This document shows positions 25,270 to 35,055 of a stretch of 64,000 nt of DNA, in pieces. A program made the position numbers and the translations under genes. The notes below the pieces were generated by a model. It did no database searches. It was not told the origin of the DNA and saw only the letters and a program-made list of their open reading frames with translations. Source of the stretch: Acuticoccus mangrovi (lineage in GTDB: Bacteria > Pseudomonadota > Alphaproteobacteria > Rhizobiales > Amorphaceae); NCBI RefSeq assembly GCF_016411865.1, contig NZ_JAEKJA010000002.1:124001-188000 (forward strand), in the 5' to 3' direction. Position 1 is the first letter of the stretch, and each line of letters begins with the position of its first letter.

Positions 25270-25647
25270 TCAGTACATATCGAGCGCGACGCGCGCCTCG
25301 TCCGACATGCGCGAGGGATCCCACGGGGGATCGAACACCATGTTGACGGTGATCGGTCCGATGCCTTCCACGGCGCCGAGGGCATTCTCCACCCAACCCG
25401 GCATTTCGCCGGCCACCGGGCAGCCCGGCGCCGTCAACGTCATGTCGACCGAAATCGAGCGATCGTCTTCGATGTCGACGCGGTAGATCAGGCCGAGCTC
25501 GTAGATGTCGACGGGGATCTCGGGGTCGTACACCGTCTTCAGAGCGGCGACGATGTCGGCCGTGATGCGGTCGAGTTCCTCCGCCGGGATGGCCGAATCG
25601 GGCGCGTCCACGGTTTCGAGAGCCTTCGCGTCGCTGACGGCGTCCAT
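25270..25647 (-). CDS. SUF-associated DUF59 (SufT/MIP18-like) protein
   Basis: 125 residues. The DUF59 core has VYDPEIPVDIYELGLIYRV and the conserved cysteine in LTAPGCPVAGEMP, then VNMVFDPPWDPSRMS near the C-terminus. The family helps in Fe-S cluster maturation or transfer. It lies between sufS and sufA. The ATG at 25647 follows GAGGAGG; the frame open to 25743 overlaps sufS and shows no similarity. Confidence 0.9.
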   Translation of the reverse strand: MDAVSDAKALETVDAPDSAIPAEELDRITADIVAALKTVYDPEIPVDIYELGLIYRVDIEDDRSISVDMTLTAPGCPVAGEMPGWVENALGAVEGIGPITVNMVFDPPWDPSRMSDEARVALDMY

Positions 25648-25657
25648 CAAACCCTCC

Positions 25658-26890
25658 TCACACAAAGAATCTATGGGCCTTCTCGATCGCCTCCGCAAGG
25701 CGGTCGACCTCGGCCACGGTGTTGTAAAGGCCGAAGGATGCACGGCACGTCGCCGTGGTGCCGAGGGCGTCCATCAGCGGTTCGGCGCAGTGGGTTCCGG
25801 CCCGCACCGCCACTCCCTCGCGGTCGAGAATGGTGGCGACGTCGTGCGGATGCGCCCCCTCGAGGTTGAAGGCGAACACGGCACCCTTGCCCGGCGCATC
25901 GCCGTAGAGGGTCAGCGCGTTGATGCCGCGCAGCCGCTCGCGCGCGTAGTCGCGCACGGCCATCTCGTGGGCGTGGATCCGATCCCAGCCGATCTCGGCG
26001 ACATAGTCGAGGGCCGCGCCGAGGCCGATCGCCTGGACGATCGGCGGGGTGCCCGCCTCGAAGCGATTGGGCAGTCCCGCGTAGATGATCTCGTCCCGCC
26101 CCACCGCGGCGATCATCTCGCCGCCGCCGAGGAAGGGCGGCATCTCCTCCAAGATGGCGCGCTTGCCGTAGAGGACGCCGATCCCGGTCGGCCCGTAGAT
26201 TTTGTGGCCGGTGCAGGCGAAGAAGTCACAGTCGAGGGCCTGCACGTCGACCGGCCCGTGGGCGGTGCTCTGGCTGCCGTCGACGAGCACGGGAATACCG
26301 CGGGCGTGGGCGATCTCGACGATGTCGGCGACCGGCGTCACCGTGCCGAGAACGTTCGACATGTGCACGATGGCGACGAGCTTGGTGCGCTCCGACAGCG
26401 CGCTTTCGAACGAGGCCATGTCGAGCGAGCCGTCCTCGGCGAGCTCCACCCACTTGAGGACGGCGCCCTTCTCGGTGCGCAGCATGTGCCAGGGCACGAT
26501 GTTGGAGTGGTGCTCCATGACGGAGAGAACGATCTCGTCGCCCTCGCCGATGTGGCCCCTCCCCCAGGCGTTGGACACGAGGTTGATCGCCTCGGTGGAG
26601 GAGCGGGTGAAGATCACCTCGTCGGCCGAGGCGGCGTTGATGTGGCGGCGCACGGTCTCGCGCGCCCCCTCGTAGGCCTCGGTGGAGCGGTTCGCCAACG
26701 TATGCAGGCCGCGATGGACGTTGGCATAGTCCTCGCTGTAGGCCTGCATGATGCGGTCGAGCACCGCCTGCGGCTTCTGGGCCGACGCGGCGTTGTCGAG
26801 GTAGACGAGCGGCTTGCCGTGGATCTCCTGGCGCAGGATCGGGAAGTCGGCTCGGACGGCCTCCACGTCGAAGGGCGCCCTCAGCTCCAC
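25658..26890 (-). CDS. sufS: Cysteine desulfurase SufS
   Basis: 410 residues, class V aminotransferase fold. It starts with VRADFPILRQ and YLDNAASAQKP. The PLP lysine is in CTGHKIYGPTG and the catalytic cysteine in RAGTHCAEPLM, the long-loop-poor type II arrangement typical of SufS. It takes sulfur from L-cysteine for SufBCD. The start is a GTG at 26890, with GGGAGG upstream, overlapping the end of sufD by ten bases. A second, type I cysteine desulfurase heads the same operon. Confidence 0.93.
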   Translation of the reverse strand: MELRAPFDVEAVRADFPILRQEIHGKPLVYLDNAASAQKPQAVLDRIMQAYSEDYANVHRGLHTLANRSTEAYEGARETVRRHINAASADEVIFTRSSTEAINLVSNAWGRGHIGEGDEIVLSVMEHHSNIVPWHMLRTEKGAVLKWVELAEDGSLDMASFESALSERTKLVAIVHMSNVLGTVTPVADIVEIAHARGIPVLVDGSQSTAHGPVDVQALDCDFFACTGHKIYGPTGIGVLYGKRAILEEMPPFLGGGEMIAAVGRDEIIYAGLPNRFEAGTPPIVQAIGLGAALDYVAEIGWDRIHAHEMAVRDYARERLRGINALTLYGDAPGKGAVFAFNLEGAHPHDVATILDREGVAVRAGTHCAEPLMDALGTTATCRASFGLYNTVAEVDRLAEAIEKAHRFFV

Positions 26891-28173
26891 GTCTTGCCTC
26901 CCATGACGTCGAGCGCGCCGCGCAGGTGATCGGCGAGCTTGTCCTGCAGCGCCTCGTCGGTGACGCGCTCCAGCGCCTCCACCACGAAGGCCTCGGCGAG
27001 CAGGCGGCGGGCGGAGACCTCCGGCACGCCGCGGGCGCGCAGGTAGAACACCATCTCCTCGTCGAGATCGCCCGACGTCGCGCCGTGGCCGCATTGGACA
27101 TCGTCGGCGAAGATCTCGAGCTCCGGTTTGTTCACCACCTCGCCGGTCTCGTCGAGGAAGAGGGCGTTCGACATCATCCGCGCGTCGGTCTTCTGCGCGC
27201 CGGGAGCGACGAGGATGCGACCTTGGACGATGGCGGTGCCGCCGTCGCCGACGGCCGAGCGGAAGACCTCCGACGATGTCGAGTTGAGCGCGTCGTGGCG
27301 CAGCACCAGCGTGTTGTCGGCGTGGCGCTTGCCGATCGCGACGGTGGCGGCGCGGAAGTTGACGTCGGCTTCGTCGCCCGCCACGTGGGCGAACGCCTGG
27401 GCGCGGGCGAGGCCGAGGCCGGTGGAGACCGTGAGATGCTCGAGCCGGCCGCGTTCGGCCACCCGCACGTGCAGCGAGGAGAGGTCGGTGCTCGCCTCAG
27501 ACGCGCCGTCGGCGATGCGGATCCAGTCGACCCGTGCGCCCTCCGCGATGGTGAGCTCGGCGAGGGTGTTCAGCACCGCGTCGCGGCCGCCGATGACGCG
27601 CTCCACGACGTTCGCCGACGCGCCGGGTGCGACGAAGACCGCGATGCGACCCATCACCAGACTCTCGTCGTTGGCGACGTGGACGATCTCGAGCGGGCGA
27701 GCGGAGGGCGCATCGACGTGGATTGAGACGCCGCCCTCGAAGAGGCCGACATTGGCGAGGGTGAGCGGATCGTCGCTGGCGGCGACGAGGGTGCCGACGC
27801 CCTCCGTCTCCGCCCCCTCTCCGAGGAGGGAGGCGATGCGGATCCCGCCGATCGTCTCGCCGATGGCGCCGTGATAGCGGCCGTTGGCGATGAGCACGCG
27901 GGTCGCCCCTTCCTGCAGCGGCGGATGGGCTGCGAGAGTGGCGGCGACGCGTGCATTGTCGGCCGGTCCCGCCGGCTCGGGCAGCCGGCGCAGCCGCGCC
28001 TTGAGGTCGGTGTACTTATAGGCCTCGACGCGCCGGTGCGGCAGCCCGTTCGCGGCGAACCGGCGGAAGGCGTCGGCACGGGCCGCATCGATGGGGGCCT
28101 TGGTGAAGCTCGCGGAGCGGCTCTCGAAAAGGGCTGCGAGGGTGCGCTCCGCCTCCGTCTGCGCGGCGCTCAT
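26881..28173 (-). CDS. sufD: Fe-S cluster assembly protein SufD
   Basis: 430 residues of the SufBD family. The conserved C-terminal beta-helix part includes NALFLDETGEVVNKPELEIF and DVQCGHGATSGDLDEEMVFYL, then the helix RARGVPEVSARRLLAEAFV. SufD pairs with SufB on the SufC ATPase to form the scaffold complex. The ATG at 28173 shares its first base with the sufC stop (TGATG); a GTG three bases earlier is equally possible. Confidence 0.93.
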   Translation of the reverse strand: MSAAQTEAERTLAALFESRSASFTKAPIDAARADAFRRFAANGLPHRRVEAYKYTDLKARLRRLPEPAGPADNARVAATLAAHPPLQEGATRVLIANGRYHGAIGETIGGIRIASLLGEGAETEGVGTLVAASDDPLTLANVGLFEGGVSIHVDAPSARPLEIVHVANDESLVMGRIAVFVAPGASANVVERVIGGRDAVLNTLAELTIAEGARVDWIRIADGASEASTDLSSLHVRVAERGRLEHLTVSTGLGLARAQAFAHVAGDEADVNFRAATVAIGKRHADNTLVLRHDALNSTSSEVFRSAVGDGGTAIVQGRILVAPGAQKTDARMMSNALFLDETGEVVNKPELEIFADDVQCGHGATSGDLDEEMVFYLRARGVPEVSARRLLAEAFVVEALERVTDEALQDKLADHLRGALDVMGGKTWS

Positions 28174-28931
28174 CACGCGGCCTCGAGGAACTCGGCGTAG
28201 CCGCGCTCCTCGAGCTCCTTGGCGAGCTCCGGCCCACCCGAGCGCACGATGCGCCCGCCGGCGAGGACGTGCACGTGGTCGGGCACGATGTAGTCGAGGA
28301 GCCGCTGATAGTGGGTGATGACGAGGAAGGAGCGTTCCGGCGAACGCAGCGAGTTCACGCCTTCCGAGACGATGCGCAAGGCATCGATGTCGAGCCCCGA
28401 ATCGGTCTCGTCGAGCACGGCGAGCTTCGGTTGAAGCAAGGCCATCTGCATGATCTCGTTACGCTTCTTCTCGCCGCCGGAGAACCCGACATTGATCGGC
28501 CGGCGCAGCATCTCCTGCTTGACGCCGAGCTTGTCGGCAGCGGTCTTCACCGCCTTCATGAACTCCGGCGTCGACAGCGCCTTCTCGCCGCGCGCCTCGC
28601 GCTGGGCGTTGAGGGCGGCCTTGAGGAAGGTCATCGTGGCGACGCCCGGCACTTCCACCGGATATTGGAAGGCGAGAAAGATGCCCGCGGCGGCACGCTC
28701 TTCCGGTGCCATCTCCAGGAGATTCTCGTCGTTGAAGCTGATCGTTCCCTCGGTCACGTCGTAGCCGTCCTTGCCGGCGATGATGTGGCCGAGGGTGGAC
28801 TTGCCGGCGCCGTTGGGCCCCATGATGGCGTGCACTTCGCCGGGCCAGATCTCGAGGTCGAGGCCCTTCAGGATCTCGCGGGTGCTCTCGCCGTCCTCGA
28901 CGCTGGCGTGCAGGTTCTCGATGCTGAGCAT
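28173..28931 (-). CDS. sufC: Fe-S cluster assembly ATPase SufC
   Basis: 252 residues, a soluble ABC-type ATPase. Walker A is GPNGAGKSTLGH, the signature GFSGGEKKRNEIMQMALL and Walker B LAVLDETDSGLD, with H-loop VITHYQRLL. The ERAAAGIFLAFQYPVEVPG Q-loop is typical of SufC. Its ATPase activity drives conformational change in SufBD. The ATG at 28931 begins the conserved MLSIENLHASV. Confidence 0.95.
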   Translation of the reverse strand: MLSIENLHASVEDGESTREILKGLDLEIWPGEVHAIMGPNGAGKSTLGHIIAGKDGYDVTEGTISFNDENLLEMAPEERAAAGIFLAFQYPVEVPGVATMTFLKAALNAQREARGEKALSTPEFMKAVKTAADKLGVKQEMLRRPINVGFSGGEKKRNEIMQMALLQPKLAVLDETDSGLDIDALRIVSEGVNSLRSPERSFLVITHYQRLLDYIVPDHVHVLAGGRIVRSGGPELAKELEERGYAEFLEAA

Positions 28932-29013
28932 TCTCGTCTCATGTCGTTGCGGCAGCCTGCGGACGGACCCGCGGCGCCTGGCAAAAGGGGATGGAGCGGA
29001 GGTCCGCCGGCGC

Positions 29014-30531
<1,518 letters not shown>

Positions 30532-30588
30532 ACCATTTCCCTCCGCACGGGTTCAAAGCCCGCAGGTTGGACACTTTCTAAAGATAGG

Positions 30589-31728
30589 TCAGGGTCCCAT
30601 TGGCACAATGACCCGTTGGAGCGCCACCAAAAAACGCTGGAAGGCGTCATTGGCCCCCAGCGGACCCGCACTCACACGGATCGCACTGCGGGCCTCCGCC
30701 TCCCCGACGCCCATGGCGAGGAGCACGTGACTGACCCCCACCTTGCCGGACGAACAGGCCGAGCCGGAGGACACGGAGACCCCCGCCAGATCGAGCCCGA
30801 TCAGCGCGAGCTCTGCCGGTACGTCCCCGACGGACAGCAACGTGGTGTTGGGAAGGCGCGGCACTCCTCTTGCGAAGATGCGCGCATCTGGGAAGGTTTC
30901 AAGGAGCGTCGCCTCGAAATCGTCCCGGGCGCGGGCGGTTTCGGTCCACCCGAGCGGATCGGCTGCGGGTTCCTCGAGCGCCGCGGCGAAGCCGGCGATG
31001 GCGGGAACGTTCTCGGTGCCGGCGCGTGCACCCCGCTCCTGCCCACCACCCCGCACCAAGGGCGGCACGACGACGTCGCCGAGGCGGATCAGCGCACCCA
31101 CCCCGGGCGGCGCGCCGATCTTGTGGCCCGACACCGTCACGAGGTCGGCGCGGAGCGCGGCCCCCGGAATCCGGCCGAACGCCTGGACGGCGTCGGTATG
31201 GAGGATCGCGCCGTAGCGCTCGGCAAGGGCGGCGACGTCGGCGAGAGGCTGGATCACGCCGGTTTCGTTGTTCGCCGCCATCACCGACACGAGGGCGGGA
31301 CGGGCATCGTCTGCGAGCGCCGCTTCGAGGGCCCCGAGGTCGATCCGCCCGGCATCGTCGACGGCGACGACGCGCACCGCCTCCGCCCCGAAGCGGCCGC
31401 CGCAGAGCACCGCCGGATGCTCCACCGCCGAGACAATCAGTCGCTCGACGGGCGCGCTTCCGGCCCGGGCGAGACCGGGCGTCAGCACCATCGTGTTCGC
31501 CTCCGTGCCGCCGGAGGTGAAGGTGACCCCGTCGGTCGCGACGCGAAACCGAGTGGCGAGCGCCCGGCGCGCCTTCTCCACCAGCGCCCGGCTCGCCCGT
31601 CCCTCGGCATGCACAGACGACGCATTGCCACCGGCCGCCATAGCCGATATCGCTGCCTGACGGGCGCTCGCGGTCAGTGGCGCGGTGGCATTCCAGTCGA
31701 GATAGAGCCTCTCTGCGGGGTGAGACAC
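30589..31728 (-). CDS. Cysteine desulfurase, IscS/NifS type
   Basis: 379 residues, class V aminotransferase. The N-terminus is LYLDWNATAPL. The PLP lysine lies in VTVSGHKIGAPPGVG and the catalytic cysteine in the long loop SSGSACSSGKV, which marks the type I IscS/NifS branch, distinct from SufS in the same operon. The start is a GTG at 31728 with GGAAGG upstream; the frame open to 31935 overlaps the divergent hydrolase gene. As first gene of the suf operon it probably supplies sulfur as well, or serves tRNA thiolation. Confidence 0.9.
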   Translation of the reverse strand: MSHPAERLYLDWNATAPLTASARQAAISAMAAGGNASSVHAEGRASRALVEKARRALATRFRVATDGVTFTSGGTEANTMVLTPGLARAGSAPVERLIVSAVEHPAVLCGGRFGAEAVRVVAVDDAGRIDLGALEAALADDARPALVSVMAANNETGVIQPLADVAALAERYGAILHTDAVQAFGRIPGAALRADLVTVSGHKIGAPPGVGALIRLGDVVVPPLVRGGGQERGARAGTENVPAIAGFAAALEEPAADPLGWTETARARDDFEATLLETFPDARIFARGVPRLPNTTLLSVGDVPAELALIGLDLAGVSVSSGSACSSGKVGVSHVLLAMGVGEAEARSAIRVSAGPLGANDAFQRFLVALQRVIVPMGP

Positions 31729-31807
31729 GCCGTCGCCTTCCAGAAATGCTTGATTCGTCGAGTGCCGTTGATAAATAACCGCGCTCACCAACAACAACGG
31801 GTCTGTG

Positions 31808-32464
31808 ATGCCTGAGGTTATCTTCACCGGCCCCGCCGGCCGCCTCGAAGGACGCTTGCAAGCGTCATCCGACCGGCGCGCGCCGCTCGCCATCGTGCTG
31901 CACCCGCACCCGCACTTCGGCGGCACCATGAACAACCAGATTATCTATAATCTGTTTTACATGTTCAAGGAGCGGAACTTCACGGTGCTCCGCTTCAACT
32001 TCCGCGGTGTCGGGCGCAGCCAGGGCGAGTTCGATCACGGGGCCGGCGAGCTCGCCGACGCCGCATCGGCGCTCGACTGGCTGCAGGCGATCCACCCCGA
32101 AGCGCGGGGATGCTGGATCGCGGGCTTCTCGTTCGGCGCATGGATCGGCATGCAGCTTCTGATGCGCCGGCCGGAAGTGGAAGGGTTCATCTCGGTCGCC
32201 CCTCCGGCGAACCTGCACGACTTCTCCTTCCTCGCCCCCTGCCCCTCCTCCGGGCTCATCGTGCACGGCGATCGCGACCGTGTGGCGATCCCGAAGGACA
32301 CCCAGACGCTCGTCGACAAACTGAAGACGCAGAAGGGCATCGTGATCGATCACACGATCATCCCCGGTGCCAACCACTTCTTCGAGAACCAGGTGGACGA
32401 GCTGATGGGGATCTGCTCCGGCTACCTCGACCGCCGTCTCGGCCGGGCCGAATCGGCGGCCTGA
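31808..32464 (+). CDS. Alpha/beta hydrolase
   Basis: 218 residues. The family N-terminus has VLHPHPHFGGTMNNQIIYN, then LRFNFRGVGRSQG. The likely nucleophile serine is in AGFSFGAWIG, the acid in VHGDRDRVAIP and the histidine in PGANHFFENQ. It is a cytoplasmic serine hydrolase of the small CocE/YfhR-like class; the substrate is unknown. It is divergent from the suf operon with 79 bases between start codons, a place where it is often found in Rhizobiales. The ATG at 31808 is preferred to the GTG at 31805. Confidence 0.88.
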   Translation: MPEVIFTGPAGRLEGRLQASSDRRAPLAIVLHPHPHFGGTMNNQIIYNLFYMFKERNFTVLRFNFRGVGRSQGEFDHGAGELADAASALDWLQAIHPEARGCWIAGFSFGAWIGMQLLMRRPEVEGFISVAPPANLHDFSFLAPCPSSGLIVHGDRDRVAIPKDTQTLVDKLKTQKGIVIDHTIIPGANHFFENQVDELMGICSGYLDRRLGRAESAA

Positions 32465-32492
32465 CGAGGCCCTACCGCCCTGCCCCGCCGCA

Positions 32493-33704
32493 TCAGTGCG
32501 GCGGGTGCGCCTCCTCTGCGCTCGCCGCTTCCCGATGGTCGGGCGGCAGCGACAGCTGCCCGCCCGTATGGGGCGCGGCGACGCCGGTGGTCCCGGGATA
32601 GGTGTAGGTGAGCCCCAGGTGGCTGCGCACCGCGAGGTAGGCGAACGCCTCCGCCTCCATGAAATCCGACGAGAACCCCGTCTCGTCCGCCGTGCGCACC
32701 GGCACACCGAGCCGCTCCTCGATCATCCGCATCATGGTGCGATTGTGGGTGCCGCCGCCCGCGGCGATCACCGTCTGCGGCCGGCGGGCGAAGAGCCGCA
32801 CCCCGGCGGCGAGCGATTCGGCGGTGAAGGCGGTGAGCGTCGCGATCCGGTCGGCGAAGCCAAGCGTGCCGACGAGGCCGGCGGCGAACGCCCGGAAGGC
32901 GTCGCGATCGAGGGACTTCGGCGCGGGCTCGGCGAAGTAGCGGTGGCGCATCAGCTCCATGAGCACCGCCTCGTCGACGGTGCCCGAGGCCGCCGTCGCC
33001 CCCTCGGCGTCGAAAGCGGCGCCCGTCGTCGCCATCTCGTCGTCGATCAGGGCGCTCGCCGGGCCGGTGTCGAAGGCGACGAGCGCGTCATGGTCGATGA
33101 AGGTGACGTTGGCGACACCGCCGAGATTGATCACGAGCACGGGCTCCGCGAGATGCGCCTGGCGCGCGAGCGCCCGGTGATAGGCCGGGACCAGCGGCGC
33201 CCCCTGGCCGCCGGCGAGCACGTCGGCGGTGCGGAAGTCGGAGATCACCGGCACGTCGAAGTGGGAGGCCATCAGCGCCGCGTCGCCGATCTGCATGGTG
33301 AAGCGTCGCTCCGGCGCATGCGCCACGGTCTGCCCATGCCAGCCGATGAGGTCGGGGGCGATGCCGGTCTGCTCGATGAACCGGGCAATCGCCTCGCAAT
33401 GGGCCTCGGTGACGGCGCGCTCGGCCTCGTCGAGAAGAGGCGTGCGGCTCGCCCCGTCGGGGGCGGCCATGGCGTCCCCCATCGCCGCGCGAATCGCCTC
33501 GCGCTGGGCCGCGCTGTAGGGGTGGGAGATCCCCGGTCCGCGCTCGATGTGCGCCTCGCCGTCCGTCATGAGGTGGGCGACGTCCACGCCATCCATCGAT
33601 GTGCCGCTGATGACACCGATCACGCTTGCGGGTATCGGCACATGGACGGGATGGCGCAGCACGGTGTTGCCATCCTCGTCATAGGGTGCATACGGAAAGC
33701 CCAT
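32493..33704 (-). CDS. anmK: Anhydro-N-acetylmuramic acid kinase
   Basis: 403 residues. The nucleotide-binding motif is [18 protein letters not shown], with the later family blocks [47 protein letters not shown] and IAAGGGTHN. The enzyme phosphorylates and opens 1,6-anhydro-MurNAc during peptidoglycan recycling. The ATG at 33704 has GGAG six bases upstream, but adds about 27 residues before the usual start of the family; a GTG a little downstream is possible. If 33704 is right, the start codon overlaps that of tyrS on the other strand. Confidence 0.88.
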   Translation of the reverse strand: MGFPYAPYDEDGNTVLRHPVHVPIPASVIGVISGTSMDGVDVAHLMTDGEAHIERGPGISHPYSAAQREAIRAAMGDAMAAPDGASRTPLLDEAERAVTEAHCEAIARFIEQTGIAPDLIGWHGQTVAHAPERRFTMQIGDAALMASHFDVPVISDFRTADVLAGGQGAPLVPAYHRALARQAHLAEPVLVINLGGVANVTFIDHDALVAFDTGPASALIDDEMATTGAAFDAEGATAASGTVDEAVLMELMRHRYFAEPAPKSLDRDAFRAFAAGLVGTLGFADRIATLTAFTAESLAAGVRLFARRPQTVIAAGGGTHNRTMMRMIEERLGVPVRTADETGFSSDFMEAEAFAYLAVRSHLGLTYTYPGTTGVAAPHTGGQLSLPPDHREAASAEEAHPPH

Positions 33705-34947
33705 GCCTCGCTCCGAATTCATAAACACGCTCACCGACCGCGGCTTCATCCACCAGATGAGTGACGCCGAAGGCCTCGACGCCCTCTGTGCCGAGGGGAT
33801 GGTGACAGCCTATATCGGTTTCGACTGTACCGCCGCGAGCCTTCATGTGGGCTCCCTCGTGCAGATCATGCTGCTCCATTGGCTGCAGCAGACCGGACAC
33901 CGCCCGATCGTCCTGATGGGGGGCGGCACCACGCGCATCGGCGACCCCTCGGGCCGCGACACCTCGCGCCAGCTCCTGACGCCGGAGACGATCGAGGAGA
34001 ACAAGCGCGGCATCTTCCAGATTTTCTCGCGCTTTCTCGACTTCTCCGAGCACGACAACGCCGCGATCAAGGCCGACAACGCCGACTGGCTCGACACGCT
34101 CGAGTACGTGCCCTTCCTGCGCGACGTGGGGCGGCACTTCTCGGTCAATCGCATGCTGTCGATGGATTCGGTGCGCCTGCGGCTCGACCGCGAGCAGCCG
34201 CTGTCGTTCCTGGAGTTCAACTACATGGTGCTCCAGGCCTACGACTTCGTGGAGCTCAACCGACGCTACGACTGCCGCCTGCAGATGGGCGGATCGGACC
34301 AGTGGGGCAACATCGTCTCCGGCATCGACCTCGGCCGGCGCATCCTCGGGGTGGAGCTCTTCGGCGCCACCTCACCGCTGATCACCACCGCCTCCGGTGC
34401 CAAGATGGGCAAGACGGCGGAGGGCGCCGTGTGGCTCAACGCCGACATGACGAGCCCCTACGACTACTGGCAGTTCTGGCGCAACACCGAGGACAGCGAC
34501 GTGGAGCGCTTCCTGAAGCTCTTCACCACGCTGCCGCTCGACGAGATCTCCCGGCTGTCGGCCCTTCAGGGTGCCGAGATCAACGAGGCGAAGAAGGCGC
34601 TCGCGACGGCCGTCACCACCCTCGTCCACGGCGCGGAGGCGGCGGAGAGTGCGGCGGCGACGGCGGCCACCACCTTCGAGACCGGAGGGCTCGCCGCCGG
34701 CCTTCCGACGGTGGAGGTGAAGGGGGACGAGCTCGCCGCCGGGCTCGGCGTGCTCGCCGCCTTCGTGCGGGCGGGGCTCGCGACGTCCAACAGCGAGGCG
34801 CGCCGCTCGATCCAGGGCGGCGGCGCCCGCATCAACGACGAGAAGTGCGCCGACGACAAGCGCCTCCTGACCACGGCCGACCTCAACGGCGACGTGATCA
34901 AGCTCTCGCTCGGCCGCAAGAAGCATGCGCTGCTGAAGGCCGTCTGA
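33703..34947 (+). CDS. tyrS: Tyrosyl-tRNA synthetase
   Basis: 414 residues. The HIGH-type motif is HVGS at 48-51 and the KMSKS-type motif KMGKT at about 234. The tyrosine site has [11 protein letters not shown]. The C-terminal S4 RNA-binding domain is at about 350-410 ([16 protein letters not shown]). It charges tRNA-Tyr. GGAAAG lies just before the ATG at 33703. The promoter must lie inside the divergent anmK gene, since the two start codons overlap. Confidence 0.95.
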   Translation: MPRSEFINTLTDRGFIHQMSDAEGLDALCAEGMVTAYIGFDCTAASLHVGSLVQIMLLHWLQQTGHRPIVLMGGGTTRIGDPSGRDTSRQLLTPETIEENKRGIFQIFSRFLDFSEHDNAAIKADNADWLDTLEYVPFLRDVGRHFSVNRMLSMDSVRLRLDREQPLSFLEFNYMVLQAYDFVELNRRYDCRLQMGGSDQWGNIVSGIDLGRRILGVELFGATSPLITTASGAKMGKTAEGAVWLNADMTSPYDYWQFWRNTEDSDVERFLKLFTTLPLDEISRLSALQGAEINEAKKALATAVTTLVHGAEAAESAAATAATTFETGGLAAGLPTVEVKGDELAAGLGVLAAFVRAGLATSNSEARRSIQGGGARINDEKCADDKRLLTTADLNGDVIKLSLGRKKHALLKAV

Positions 34948-34948
34948 G

Positions 34949-34969
34949 GCGCCGGCCGATCGCCGGCGC
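34949..34969 (+). terminator. Hairpin after tyrS
   Basis: An 8-bp stem, GCGCCGGC (34949-34956) with GCCGGCGC (34962-34969), starts two bases after the tyrS stop. No T run follows. It lies in the 108-base gap between two convergent genes. Confidence 0.4.
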
Positions 34970-35055
34970 GCCGTCGGGGGAGAGCCGAGCCGCTCTCCAC
35001 CCGGAACCGGCGGCGAGACGGGAGAGCGCGGCCGGTCGGAGACGCAGACCCCGAC

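Noticed and set aside
31729-31807. Iron-responsive operator in front of the suf operon
   Set aside because: TTGAT occurs twice, but I found no TGA-N9-TCA or other inverted iron-box pattern.
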